Shown: positions 7,532-15,551 of the stretch, piece after piece
Numbering within the stretch: position 1 is the first letter of the stretch
Layout: each line of letters starts with the position of its first letter
Translations under genes and position numbers: made by a program
The notes under the pieces: model-generated
What the model saw: the letters and a program-made list of their open reading frames with translations, nothing else
Told to the model about the DNA's origin: nothing
Databases searched by the model: none
Assembly (NCBI GenBank): GCA_041741155.1
Contig: JBGSKO010000104.1
Location: 33,277-97,276, forward strand
DNA length: 64,000 nt
Direction of reading: 5' to 3'
Source: M3007 sp041741155
Lineage (GTDB): Bacteria > Bacteroidota > Bacteroidia > Chitinophagales > Saprospiraceae

Positions 7532-8299
7532 TCAAATATCCTTCTTCCTGAAAATCCGCACGGCTGCCCACAACGGCAATACAATCCACGCCAGCATGGC
7601 AAGCAGGGATATGCCTCCTCCCCAGAACGAGCCAAAAAAATGCTGGAACAACGCCCCGGTGTACCCCATAAGTGCAGCGGCATCCAGCTGGAGCAGCATG
7701 GCGATACGGGCCAGGTCAACGGGGTTCAGGAATGCCAGCCCAATGATCACTTTTTCCAGGGGGTAGTCGCTGAATGCAAACATGCCCATGAGCACCAGCC
7801 CGTCGTACAGAATGGTGCAAAAAAACCACAGCAGCAACGCAATGCCGATACCCCGCGCCTTGTCGCGTGAAAGCACCGCAGACAAAAAAGCCATGGACAC
7901 AAAAGCCAATGTGAGCAGCAACCCGCAGGCGACCAGCGTGGCGCCCCCCAACGTACCCTCGTAAAGCAATACCGGCACACCCACACCCACGCCAAATGCG
8001 ATGCACAGCGAAGCCGCCATGCCGAGGTATTGACCCAGAAAAATATCGGAGCGCCGGAGCGGTTGCGCCAGCATCAACTCCATGAATTCGTAGGAATTAT
8101 ACAGGTGAATGGTCGCAAACACGATGCTCACCAGTGGCAGCACAATCAAAATGATGTTCAACAGGCTCATCATGCCCTTGGTCGGATCACTCTCCAGGTT
8201 GAAAAAACTCATGGACACCAGTAGCAGAAACAGCAGGTACGCCAGCACAAACCGGTTGCGCAGGATGTCGTACACGACGTACTTGGCAATCTTCAGCAT
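7532..8299 (-). CDS. nosY: NosY, permease of the NosDFY copper-site maturation transporter
   Basis: From Met at 8299 (MLKIAKYVVYDILRNRF) the protein has 255 residues with six hydrophobic helices, the size of NosY. An ATG at 8344 (MEKTESHK) is an alternative. The N-terminal IAKYVVYDILRNR segment and the helix-loop YEFMELMLAQPLRRSDIFLGQYLG are typical of ABC-2-type permeases in nos clusters. With NosF it forms the inner-membrane transporter needed to supply sulfur, and possibly copper delivery, for the Cu sites of NosZ. It is the last gene of the nos operon, separated from ric by about 200 bases that contain a short GTTGAGA repeat array. Confidence 0.9.
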   Translation of the reverse strand: MLKIAKYVVYDILRNRFVLAYLLFLLLVSMSFFNLESDPTKGMMSLLNIILIVLPLVSIVFATIHLYNSYEFMELMLAQPLRRSDIFLGQYLGMAASLCIAFGVGVGVPVLLYEGTLGGATLVACGLLLTLAFVSMAFLSAVLSRDKARGIGIALLLWFFCTILYDGLVLMGMFAFSDYPLEKVIIGLAFLNPVDLARIAMLLQLDAAALMGYTGALFQHFFGSFWGGGISLLAMLAWIVLPLWAAVRIFRKKDI

Positions 8300-8465
8300 G
8301 GGCAAATCAGCGATGCCCAACTTATGGCTTTCGGTTTTTTCCATTAGACAAGGGTACGGTCTTTTTAGTGCCTGTTCCACGATATAGCGGGATAAATGGT
8401 GAATGGTTATAGTCAACGAAAAGCGGATTTGAACAAAACTCGTTTATACCAGATAGTGTGTCAGG

Positions 8466-8504
8466 CATCTCAACCCTCTCCACTTCTCAACCCCTCTCAA
8501 CTCA
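8466..8504. repeat. Short TTGAG-type repeat array at the ric stop codon
   Basis: On the minus strand the ric stop codon TGA is followed directly by a degenerate array of GTTGAGAGG/GTTGAGAAG units. The motif is the same as in the larger nosZ-FAS1 array, but only one arm is present here. The rest of the gap up to nosY (8300-8465) shows no recognisable feature. Confidence 0.6.
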
Positions 8505-9233
8505 ATTCTGCTGTTCCAGCAGTTTTTCGAGCAATACGGCCTTCGGGAACAACACGTTGTTTTCCAAATGCACGTGCCAGCGCAGGTCGCTGTCTAATTC
8601 TTCCAGTTTGGAAAATGTCACGATATACGTTGCGCAAGCATCCGCCGGCGGCGTAAATCCGTTGGTCAGGTCGCGCAAATTTTCCAGCAGCGTACCGGCG
8701 TAGTCATGCTCGTTTTCCATGATATGGATGGGGTTTTCCACCGACCCGAACGGCATTTGGGGTTGCCGGGTATGCTCGCGCCGGGCAACACACAGGGCTT
8801 TGATATAGGGAAACAGGATGTGTTCTTCCTTGTCTATATGCTCCAGCAAATCGCCGGCCAGCAGTTCGACCTGTTTCTCCACCACCTTCAGTTCCGGGTG
8901 GCGGGCGCCATGCACACCGGCTATTTTCGCCGTGTATTCGCGGAGCAGCGGCAGTGCCTCCCGCAAATACTGGTGGTGGGTTTGCACAATATACTCCGCC
9001 AGGAAGTCGGGCGCCCATTTGTCCACATTTTGGGAAGGCATTTCAGGCGCCTCAATGGCCTGGGCCAGTTCGCCGGACAAGGTTTCCCAAGCCAGTTCTT
9101 TTTCCTCGCAGGCCTTGGCCAGGGTGCGTTTTCCGCCGCAGCAAAAATCAATGCCGTGCCGGCTAAACACCTCGGCGGTGCGGTAATGGTGGGCGACCAA
9201 CTCGCCTATGGTATGCTCTGGATATATGATCAT
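8502..9233 (-). CDS. ric: Iron-sulfur cluster repair di-iron protein (Ric/ScdA/YtfE)
   Basis: The 243-residue protein has the N-terminal ScdA domain (TIGELVAHHYRTAEVFSRHGIDFCCGG, Cys31-Cys32) followed by a hemerythrin-like domain. The latter has the His/Glu ligands in HQYLREALPLLREY, HGARHPELK, HIDKEEHILFPYI, NEHDYAGTLLENLR and HVHLENNVLFPKA. The length agrees with the family. Ric repairs Fe-S clusters and releases iron after nitrosative or oxidative damage. The start codon overlaps the nosF stop codon (ATGA), so it is translated as part of the nos operon. This fits a cell that meets NO while respiring N2O. Confidence 0.95.
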   Translation of the reverse strand: MIIYPEHTIGELVAHHYRTAEVFSRHGIDFCCGGKRTLAKACEEKELAWETLSGELAQAIEAPEMPSQNVDKWAPDFLAEYIVQTHHQYLREALPLLREYTAKIAGVHGARHPELKVVEKQVELLAGDLLEHIDKEEHILFPYIKALCVARREHTRQPQMPFGSVENPIHIMENEHDYAGTLLENLRDLTNGFTPPADACATYIVTFSKLEELDSDLRWHVHLENNVLFPKAVLLEKLLEQQN

Positions 9234-9943
9234 CGTGTATTGGTTTGCATTATTTTAGCGATAGCCCGGCCGAGGCGTTCCTCGCCGGTTTCAGATTTAA
9301 GGGTATGAAGCGATTTGAAAAAAACCAACCGCCCTTCTACGAGGTAAAGCACATCGGTGGCAAGCTCTTCGAGGTCGCTCATGATATGGGAGGTAATGAG
9401 AAAAAGTTTGTTCCCCTGTTTTTCGCGTTGCACTTTTTCCTTGAGGATTTCCGCCGACAAAGGGTCGAGGCCGGCAGTAGGTTCGTCGAGGATCATCACG
9501 GACGGGCTGAACAGGAAAGCCAGCGCAGCGCTTACTTTTTGGCGGGTACCGCCGGAGAGCGTGCGCATGCTTTTATGGTAAATATCGGGCAACTGGTAGG
9601 CATGAATCAGTTCCTCATCCAGTACGGCCCCTTCGTCGCCACGGAGGTCGCGCATCATGTCGAACAATTGTCCCACCTGCATATTATCGGGGTAACGGCC
9701 AATCTGCGGCATGTAGCCGATGTGGCGACGGTACAGCGCGTCGGTGCCGATAATGCGGCCCTGAAAAGCAATATTGCCGCTTTCAGGCATCACCATGCCG
9801 AGAATACTCTTGATGAGCGTGGTTTTACCGGAGCCGTTGGGACCGATAATGGCTACGGCCTGGCCGCGCTCAAAACCAATATCAATGTTCTTCAGAACCT
9901 CGAGTTTGCCGAAGGTTTTACTGACGTGCTGTATCTGCAACAT
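9230..9943 (-). CDS. nosF: NosF, ATPase of the NosDFY transporter
   Basis: The 237-residue protein is a complete ABC ATPase: Walker A GPNGSGKT (34-41), signature LSGGTRQ (129-135), Walker B VMILDE (149-154) and a switch His in LITSH. It overlaps the upstream nosD by 26 bases and the downstream ric by 4. Together with NosY it energises maturation of the NosZ copper sites in the periplasm. Family membership as an ABC ATPase is certain; the NosF name rests on its position between nosD and nosY. Confidence 0.93.
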   Translation of the reverse strand: MLQIQHVSKTFGKLEVLKNIDIGFERGQAVAIIGPNGSGKTTLIKSILGMVMPESGNIAFQGRIIGTDALYRRHIGYMPQIGRYPDNMQVGQLFDMMRDLRGDEGAVLDEELIHAYQLPDIYHKSMRTLSGGTRQKVSAALAFLFSPSVMILDEPTAGLDPLSAEILKEKVQREKQGNKLFLITSHIMSDLEELATDVLYLVEGRLVFFKSLHTLKSETGEERLGRAIAKIMQTNTR

Positions 9944-11162
9944 AAGGTTTCATTAAAGGTGAACGGTCGAGCAGGTTGTCGGGGGAAAGACTGGGAATCA
10001 CTTTTTCGGCGCGGTCGAGCAGGAGTACGGTAAAACTGCGCCAAAACATCATGGCATACGGCATTTGGTCGGACACCATGGCAAACAGGCTGACGGGACG
10101 ATACGGCACGTCGCCGATCCGGTTGCGATCGAGGTCGTAGCCTTCGTACTTGTCCCAGTAATTTTTTTCAAACGTATTGAGCACCAACTGGTTGTTGGTG
10201 GACACATCGAAGGTGTTGGCGAAAAAATTGTTGTTCCGAAACGTGTTGCCGTCGCAGCTGGCTTGCACTTTAATAGCCCAACCGTTTTGGCGAAATTCGT
10301 TGCGTTCCAGTACACTTCGGGTGCAGCCTTCCATAAAAATGGCGGCCGTGTTTTGCACAAAAACGTTGTCGGAAATATGGCTGCCCTGAATATCCTTCAG
10401 CAGAATGCCGTACGCTGCGCCGCCGGTATTTTCGGAAAAGGTGTTGTGGCGCATCGTGACATTGCGGGTGTACATGACCGCCACGCCGGCCCCGTTGCGA
10501 ATGAACGTGTTGTGCTCGTAGGAGTCGTTGTGCGAAAACATAAAGTGCAGTCCGTAACGGACGTTGCCTTCGCTCCAGTTGCGGTTGATGTAGGAATTGG
10601 TGACGAACTCGAAATAGATCCCGTCGCGATGGCCCTGCACGCGGTTGTCGGAAATCGTGACACTGTCGCATTTCCAGGCATGGATGCCGTTGCCGGAGGT
10701 TTGTTCCACTTCGCCATGGGCGGTCAGGTGGTTGCCGGTGACCCAGCAACGTTTGCTGTTGGACAGGTAAATCCCGAAATAATTATCTTCCAGTATGTTG
10801 CCAAAAACATACACGTACCGGGCGTTGTACACTTTGATACCGGCCTGGTCTTCCAGCGACCCGGAGCCACAGCGCACCACCCGAAAACCGCTCACAGAAA
10901 CGTAGTTGGAGCGGATGCTCAGGGGCAGGTTGCGGTGCTCGCCATCCAGGACGGGCCATCCTTCGCCGCGGAGCGTCAGGGGTTTGGTCACCAGGATATG
11001 TTCGCGGTATTCTCCCGCCCGCACCAGTACGGTGTCGTAAGGCCGGGCCTTGTCCACGGCAGCCTGTACGCTCGCCAGTGCTGTACCGGGCGCCACCACC
11101 CAGGTGCGGGCGGGGAGCGCGTAGGCGGCGAGGAGAAAGAGGAAGGTGATGGTATGTTGCAT
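9918..11162 (-). CDS. nosD: NosD, periplasmic beta-helix protein for NosZ maturation
   Basis: The 414-residue protein starts with a signal peptide (MQHTITFLFLLAAYALPARTW) and consists largely of right-handed beta-helix (CASH/NosD) repeats, for example NAYVYVFGNILEDNYFGIYLSNSKRCWVTGN-like segments between residues 100 and 330. The first domain carries ALASVQAAVDKARPYDTVLVRAGEY, the usual start of NosD. It acts in the periplasm with NosF and NosY in assembling the Cu centres of N2O reductase. The start codon lies at the edge of a large repeat array that separates it from nosL. Confidence 0.93.
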   Translation of the reverse strand: MQHTITFLFLLAAYALPARTWVVAPGTALASVQAAVDKARPYDTVLVRAGEYREHILVTKPLTLRGEGWPVLDGEHRNLPLSIRSNYVSVSGFRVVRCGSGSLEDQAGIKVYNARYVYVFGNILEDNYFGIYLSNSKRCWVTGNHLTAHGEVEQTSGNGIHAWKCDSVTISDNRVQGHRDGIYFEFVTNSYINRNWSEGNVRYGLHFMFSHNDSYEHNTFIRNGAGVAVMYTRNVTMRHNTFSENTGGAAYGILLKDIQGSHISDNVFVQNTAAIFMEGCTRSVLERNEFRQNGWAIKVQASCDGNTFRNNNFFANTFDVSTNNQLVLNTFEKNYWDKYEGYDLDRNRIGDVPYRPVSLFAMVSDQMPYAMMFWRSFTVLLLDRAEKVIPSLSPDNLLDRSPLMKPYVADTARQ

Positions 11163-11167
11163 GGTTT

Positions 11168-11387
11168 GATTGATTCGATTGTACCGATTGGACCGATTGG
11201 TTCGATTGAACCGATTGGTTCGATTGGTTTGATTGGACCGATTGGTTCGATTGGACCGATTGATTCGATTGGTTCAATTGGGCCGATTGATTCGATTAGG
11301 CCGATTGATTCGATTAGGCCGATTGGTTCGATTAAGCCGATTGATTCGATTAAGCCGATTGATTCGATTGGACCGATTGATTCGATT
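11168..11387. repeat. Left 9-nt tandem array (GATTGRTTC-like units)
   Basis: About 24 consecutive degenerate 9-base units follow one another, mostly alternating GATTGATTC/GATTGGTTC with GATTGGACC/GATTAGGCC/GATTAAGCC. A stretch at 11302-11333 is the exact reverse complement of 11511-11542 in the right arm (32 bases, by eye). The same 32-base string also occurs about 51 kb away at 62898-62929. Confidence 0.9.
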
Positions 11388-11388
11388 T

Positions 11389-11464
11389 CGCCCTGTTGGT
11401 GTTTTCACCTACGGTATGCATACAACTTTATGCGGGGCTACTTGGTGAAAACACCAACAGGGCG
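11389..11464. repeat. 21-bp perfect inverted repeat at the centre of the array
   Basis: Bases 11389-11409 (CGCCCTGTTGG...TTCACC) and 11444-11464 are exact reverse complements. The 34-base spacer between them contains the small palindrome GTATGCATAC. With the flanking arrays the RNA could form a very long stem. Confidence 0.9.
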
Positions 11465-11483
11465 GAAATACCAAGCAGGCAGG

Positions 11484-11543
11484 AATCGAATCAATCGAAT
11501 CAATCGGATCAATCGAACCAATCGGCCTAATCGAATCAATCGA
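11484..11543. repeat. Right array, inverted relative to the left
   Basis: About seven 9-base units in the opposite orientation. On the minus (coding) strand the array starts inside the last codons of nosL: the sequence TTCGATTGA encodes Phe-Asp-stop and is at the same time a repeat unit. Confidence 0.9.
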
Positions 11544-12564
11544 ACAAAGCCGGCACTTGCTTCCATGCAAGCATTTCTCCGCCGGTTTGCGTTTGTATCT
11601 TTTCCAGATCGCTCTGCGTAGCGAATGCCGCAACTTGCGAAGCCATGGGCGTTTTCAGGTTATCGCTGTGCAGGAAAAGCGCTTTTTCGATCTCCAGCAG
11701 CACGCCTTCGTGGGCAAAATCGGCGATATACCGACCGGCAACATCTTCGGGTTTGACAGTCCCCTCCTGTTCAAAAAGCACCAGGCAGTTCACATCGTCG
11801 AACTTGAACGCCTTGCCTTTTTTGGTCATGATTTCGGCGCCGTAGCGTTTGTCCATGAGGGTCATTTTGCAGAAAGAACAGTTGTCGGTGCCGTAGTGGA
11901 TGGGCTGCGGGCCGGTGCTGCATTGCACAAAAAAGAGCGGTAGCAGCAGGGCAACAGCGGCGGCGGCGGGTTTGGCGACTGCAACGCGTTGCTTTCGGTT
12001 GCGCCACCACTCGTACGCCACGATGAACAGCGAAATACCCGTGACGCCCATCAGAATCCAGCCGCCGGTATCGGGCAGCGACCAGGCCTCGAAGTTGAGC
12101 AGTTTTTTGTAGCCAAGCACGGGTGGCTGGTAGGCCATGCCGGGGATGACGATCGGCGCTTTCGGGTCGAGGTTGTGTCCGTAGTCGTATCCCCAGCGCC
12201 AGAAATCGTACAATGCCAGGCTGTCGGCAATAGCCAGTACCATCCAGTAGGCCAGTGCCGACCACCAGCGCCCGATGAGTGCCAGCAGGAGGCACAACAC
12301 TCCAACTCCCATTATAGCAGGACCGATGAACTCGAATTCCGGAAACATTTCCACGCTGATGGCACGCATGCCGATGTAGTGGTTCAAGGCGCTGATGACC
12401 CGCACATCGCCCGTGAGGGTGTCATTCCAGATTTTCATTTCCAATCCCTCGGGGTACTGCGGCGCGGTAAGATAAATGGACCAGATCGGCGTTTTCAGCA
12501 TGATAAATAATGCCAGGGCGCCAATTACGAGGGTAATGCGGGAGATATTGGTGATTTTGAACAT
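11536..12564 (-). CDS. nosL: NosL copper chaperone fused to an N-terminal membrane domain
   Basis: The protein has 342 residues from Met at 12564. Residues about 1-200 form a membrane domain with four helices (LVIGALALFIML, FIGPAIMGVGVLCLLLAL, ALAYWMVLAIADSLALYDF, GWILMGVTGISLFIVAYEWW). A fifth hydrophobic stretch ends in LLLPLFFVQC, which looks like the lipoprotein signal of a free-standing NosL. After it comes a normal NosL domain: YGTDNCSFCKMTLMDKRYGAEI, with the CxxCxM metal site, then GKAFKFDDVNCLV. NosL binds Cu(I) and delivers it to apo-NosZ. The fusion may tether the chaperone to the inner membrane. The C-terminus runs into the repeat array. Confidence 0.9.
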   Translation of the reverse strand: MFKITNISRITLVIGALALFIMLKTPIWSIYLTAPQYPEGLEMKIWNDTLTGDVRVISALNHYIGMRAISVEMFPEFEFIGPAIMGVGVLCLLLALIGRWWSALAYWMVLAIADSLALYDFWRWGYDYGHNLDPKAPIVIPGMAYQPPVLGYKKLLNFEAWSLPDTGGWILMGVTGISLFIVAYEWWRNRKQRVAVAKPAAAAVALLLPLFFVQCSTGPQPIHYGTDNCSFCKMTLMDKRYGAEIMTKKGKAFKFDDVNCLVLFEQEGTVKPEDVAGRYIADFAHEGVLLEIEKALFLHSDNLKTPMASQVAAFATQSDLEKIQTQTGGEMLAWKQVPALFD

Positions 12565-12579
12565 GGCTATCATGGTACT

Positions 12580-12690
12580 GCCGAACCCCGTTCGGCGCTA
12601 TTGATTCTATTTATTTGTTCAGGCAATATGTGCCCTGCGCCGAACGGGGTTCGGCGGCACATGCACGCAGCGTGCCGAACGGGGTTCGGC
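12580..12690. repeat. Three 17-base palindromes between FAS1 gene and nosL
   Basis: GCCGAACCCCGTTCGGC occurs at 12580-12596 and its reverse complement at 12639-12655 and 12674-12690. Each copy is a 7-bp stem with a three-base loop, and copy 1 is inverted relative to copies 2 and 3. They occupy the gap between the FAS1 lipoprotein gene and nosL in the nos operon. Confidence 0.85.
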
Positions 12691-12718
12691 GGTACAATGG
12701 CCGCAGTAGAAAAGCAAC

Positions 12719-13276
12719 CTATTCCGGCAACAGCACTGCATCAATGACGTGCACAATGCCATTGGAGGCGGGTACCGAAGCGAGGATTGTGGCGGTGCCG
12801 TTCACCATCACTTTGCCGTCTTTTACGCTCAGGGTGATGTTTTTCAGGTTGACCTGGTTGAGTTTTTGACCATCGCGCATTTGTTCGGTTTTTATCCCCC
12901 CCACGAACGTGTGGTATTCGAGGATATTCAAGAGCGCATCCTTGTTCTCGGGCTTCATCAGGTTGTCGAGCGTTTCTTTGGGTATTTTGGCGAATGCTGC
13001 GTCAGTGGGTGCGAACACGGTAAACGGCCCGGCATTGGACAAGACATCCACCAGGCCGGCAGCCTTTACGGCAGCGACAAGCGTGGTGTGATCCTTGGAG
13101 CCAATGGCGATTTGCACGACGTTTTTCTGGGAAACATCGTCCTGTACAGCAGACTGACCCGGACCTGCAGCCGCAGCATCAGCAGTAGGTGCAGAATCGG
13201 TGGTCGTAGTTTGATTGCAAGCAAAAACGGAGAGCAGGAGCGCGAGCGCCAGTATGGAAGAAAACAGGTGTTTCAT
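12719..13276 (-). CDS. Fasciclin (FAS1) domain lipoprotein within the nos operon
   Basis: The 185-residue protein begins MKHLFSSILALALLLSVFAC, a good lipoprotein signal with Cys20. After a Thr/Ala-rich linker comes one FAS1 domain: LVAAVKAAGLVDVLSNAGPFTVFAPTDAAFAKIP, then ILEYHTFVGG and NGIVHVIDAVLLPE. The H1 and H2 motifs are intact and the length is normal for single-domain bacterial FAS1 proteins. It is co-directional with and between nosZ and nosL, so it is likely co-expressed with N2O reductase. Its role there is not established; protein-protein contact or anchoring at the membrane are guesses. Confidence 0.92.
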   Translation of the reverse strand: MKHLFSSILALALLLSVFACNQTTTTDSAPTADAAAAGPGQSAVQDDVSQKNVVQIAIGSKDHTTLVAAVKAAGLVDVLSNAGPFTVFAPTDAAFAKIPKETLDNLMKPENKDALLNILEYHTFVGGIKTEQMRDGQKLNQVNLKNITLSVKDGKVMVNGTATILASVPASNGIVHVIDAVLLPE

Positions 13277-13283
13277 AAAAAAA

Positions 13284-13457
13284 GGTTGAGACAGGTGGAG
13301 AGGGTTGAGAAGGTTGAGAAGGTTGAGAGGGTTGAGAAGGTTGAGAAGGTTGAGAAGGTTGAGAAGGTTGAGAAGGTTGAGTTAATTCCGCGTTTTCAAC
13401 CTCCTCAACTCTTAATCTCAACCTTCTCAACCTTTTCTCTCAACCTTTTCTCTCAAC
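13284..13457. repeat. Inverted array of GGTTGAGAA units between nosZ and FAS1 gene
   Basis: The left arm (13284-13381) is a run of GGTTGAGAA/GGTTGAGAG units. The right arm (13395-13457) is the same motif in reverse complement, with a 13-base spacer. GGTTGAGAAGGTTGAGA is matched perfectly between the arms. On the coding strand the array begins 3 bases after the nosZ stop codon and ends 7 bases before the FAS1 start codon. Confidence 0.9.
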
Positions 13458-13460
13458 TAT

Positions 13461-15419
13461 TTACTGCGGTTCCCCGGTACTAAATTTCAACGGCACATTC
13501 GATCCAGCGGGCGAAACGCGCATATAGCCCTGCATTTCCTGGTGGAGGGCCGAGCAGAAGTCGGTGCAGTAGAACGGCACCACACCCACGCGATCGGGTT
13601 TCCACAGCAGGGTTTGGGTCTCGCCGGGCATGATGAGGATTTCGGCGGTAGCGGCGCCCTTCACAGCGAAACCGTGCGGAACGTCCCAGTCCTGTTCGAG
13701 GTTGGTGACGTGGAAATAAACCTCATCACCCAGGCGCACGCCCTCGATATTGTCGGGCGTCAGGTGCGAGCGAATAGCGGTCATATAGACGTGTACCTTG
13801 TTGCCTTCGCGCACCACTTTGGCCTGAGCCTCGCCTTTGGCTGCATACGGGTGAGCGTTTTCTTCCAGCGGATAAAACTTGACCGACTTATCCTTGATCA
13901 GGCTGGCAGGTATGGCGTTGGCATAGTGTGGCTCGCCCACGGTGGGGAAGTCGAGCAGGAGTTTCATCTTGTCGCCGCTGATGTCGTACAACTGGGCCGA
14001 CTGCGCCAGCTCGGGGCCGGTGGGCAGGTAGCGGTCCTTGGTGATCTTGTTGTAGGCGATCACATACTTGCCATGCGGCTTTTTCGTGTCGCCGCCAGGC
14101 ACGCACAGGTGACCGATGGAGTAGTACGTAGGCACGCGGTCAACGACCTCGAGGCTTTGTACATTCCACTTGACGATCTCGGACGACACGAAGAAGGACG
14201 TGTATGCATTGCCCTTGTTGTCAAATTCGGTGTGCAACGGGCCCAGACCCGGTTTTTTCACTTCGCCATGCAGCACATCCTCGTATTTCAGCACGGGAAT
14301 GCCGTCGTATTCGCCTTCGAAATTGCGGTCGGCGATGGCTTTTTGCATTTTGGCAAAGGAAAACACTGGAATGATAGCAGCCAGCTTGCCCGAACCCACG
14401 ATGTATTCGCCGGTCGGATTCACGTCGCAGCCGTGTGGGCTTTTCGGGCAGGGAATGAAGTAAGCAAAATCCTTGAGCACTTTCGGGTCAAGCATGATGG
14501 CCTCCGTTTCCCATTTGGTTGTGGCGGTGTGCGTTTTTTCGTCGTAGAAGTTGTGGGCGTAGCGCACTTTTTTCGTCACGCCTTTGCCGGCGCGGGCGTA
14601 CTCTTCGGCTTTTTTCCAGTTGATGGCAACGATAAAATCCTTGTCGTTTTGCGAAGCATTCACTTCAAGCAGCGTGTTGGCACGCTCGGAGTTGTAGCAG
14701 GAGAAGAAGAACCAGTCGTGGCTCGGGCCTTTGCCGGAACGGCTCAGGTCGAGGTTGATGCCGGGCAACAGTACCTGGAAGGCCAATTTCAGGTGCCCCT
14801 CTTTCGGGTCAATGCTGATAAATGAAGCGGTGCCCCGGAAGTTCTCCTTGTAGGTTTCGATGGGCACATCGGGTTGGTCGTCCATAGGTATGGAGAAACG
14901 TGTGCCGGCCACGATGTACTCGCTGTTTTCGGTGATGAACGGCGAGGAGTGGTTACCGCCCGAGTTGGGGATTTCCAGAATCTCTTGTGTGCGGAAGGAG
15001 CTGAGATCTACGCGAGCCACCCGCGGGGTGTTGTTGGCGTTGGCAAACAACCAGCGGCCGTCCTGCTCACCGTTGGTTTGCGACATGGAAATGTGGTGCT
15101 GATCGTCCCAGGGTATAAAGCCGTGGGAAGTCATCAGCATGGGCTTGGTTTCTTCGCTGTAACCGTAGCCGTTTTCCGGGAATACCGAAAACACGGGGAT
15201 GATTTTCAGCAAACGCCCCGATGGCAGGCCGTACACGGACACTTGCCCGTTGAAACCGCCGGATACGAAGTTGTAAAATTCGTCGTAGGTGCCTGGCGCG
15301 ACATACACTTTTTGGGCAGCATCACCGGCAGATGCGCTGGCGACACCCTTGGTTTTGCATTGCCACAGGGCAGCGATCACGAGGAGTAGCCCGGCAAAAA
15401 AGAAGAGTAATTTTTTCAT
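13461..15419 (-). CDS. nosZ: Nitrous-oxide reductase NosZ, clade II (Sec-type)
   Basis: The protein has 652 residues. The N-terminus (MKKLLFFFAGLLLVIAALWQC) is a Sec-type signal without the twin-arginine motif of clade I; Cys21 could be lipidated although Gln at -1 is unusual. The beta-propeller carries CuZ ligand motifs such as DDQHHISMSQ and HGCDVNPTGEY. The C-terminal cupredoxin domain has the CuA site FYCTDFCSALHQEMQGYM, with both Cys, His and Met. NosZ reduces N2O to N2 in the periplasm using electrons from a c-type cytochrome; the cytochrome c gene directly upstream is the natural candidate. Maturation genes follow in the same operon. Confidence 0.97.
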   Translation of the reverse strand: MKKLLFFFAGLLLVIAALWQCKTKGVASASAGDAAQKVYVAPGTYDEFYNFVSGGFNGQVSVYGLPSGRLLKIIPVFSVFPENGYGYSEETKPMLMTSHGFIPWDDQHHISMSQTNGEQDGRWLFANANNTPRVARVDLSSFRTQEILEIPNSGGNHSSPFITENSEYIVAGTRFSIPMDDQPDVPIETYKENFRGTASFISIDPKEGHLKLAFQVLLPGINLDLSRSGKGPSHDWFFFSCYNSERANTLLEVNASQNDKDFIVAINWKKAEEYARAGKGVTKKVRYAHNFYDEKTHTATTKWETEAIMLDPKVLKDFAYFIPCPKSPHGCDVNPTGEYIVGSGKLAAIIPVFSFAKMQKAIADRNFEGEYDGIPVLKYEDVLHGEVKKPGLGPLHTEFDNKGNAYTSFFVSSEIVKWNVQSLEVVDRVPTYYSIGHLCVPGGDTKKPHGKYVIAYNKITKDRYLPTGPELAQSAQLYDISGDKMKLLLDFPTVGEPHYANAIPASLIKDKSVKFYPLEENAHPYAAKGEAQAKVVREGNKVHVYMTAIRSHLTPDNIEGVRLGDEVYFHVTNLEQDWDVPHGFAVKGAATAEILIMPGETQTLLWKPDRVGVVPFYCTDFCSALHQEMQGYMRVSPAGSNVPLKFSTGEPQ

Positions 15420-15428
15420 AATTTTTAT

Positions 15429-15551
15429 AGTGATGAGTGATGAGCTATGAGTGATAAGTGATGAGCTATGAGTGATGAGCTATGAGTTGATGTGCGGGAT
15501 AAGTTGAGTACTCTACGAAACTCATCACTCATAGCTCATAACTCATCACTT
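15429..15551. repeat. Inverted array of GTGATGAGCTATGA units between cytochrome c and nosZ
   Basis: The left arm (15429-15489) and right arm (15519-15551) carry the same GTGATGAG/CTATGAG units in opposite orientation around a 29-base spacer. GAGCTATGAGTGATGAG is perfectly complementary between arms. On the coding strand the first unit AGTGATGAG includes the cytochrome stop codon TGA (15546-15548), and the array ends 9 bases before the nosZ start. Confidence 0.9.

Larger units (their letters stand above)
11163..11535. other. nosL-nosD intergenic gap, filled by an inverted repeat array
   Basis: This 373-base gap holds no gene. Translatable runs across it are low-complexity products of the 9-base repeat. 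It contains the left array, a 21-bp perfect inverted repeat around a 34-base spacer, and the right array, described separately. Confidence 0.85.

Noticed and set aside
11168..11543. Possible CRISPR array in the nosL-nosD gap
   Set aside because: Units are 9 bases, contiguous, and lack unique spacers; no cas genes are nearby.
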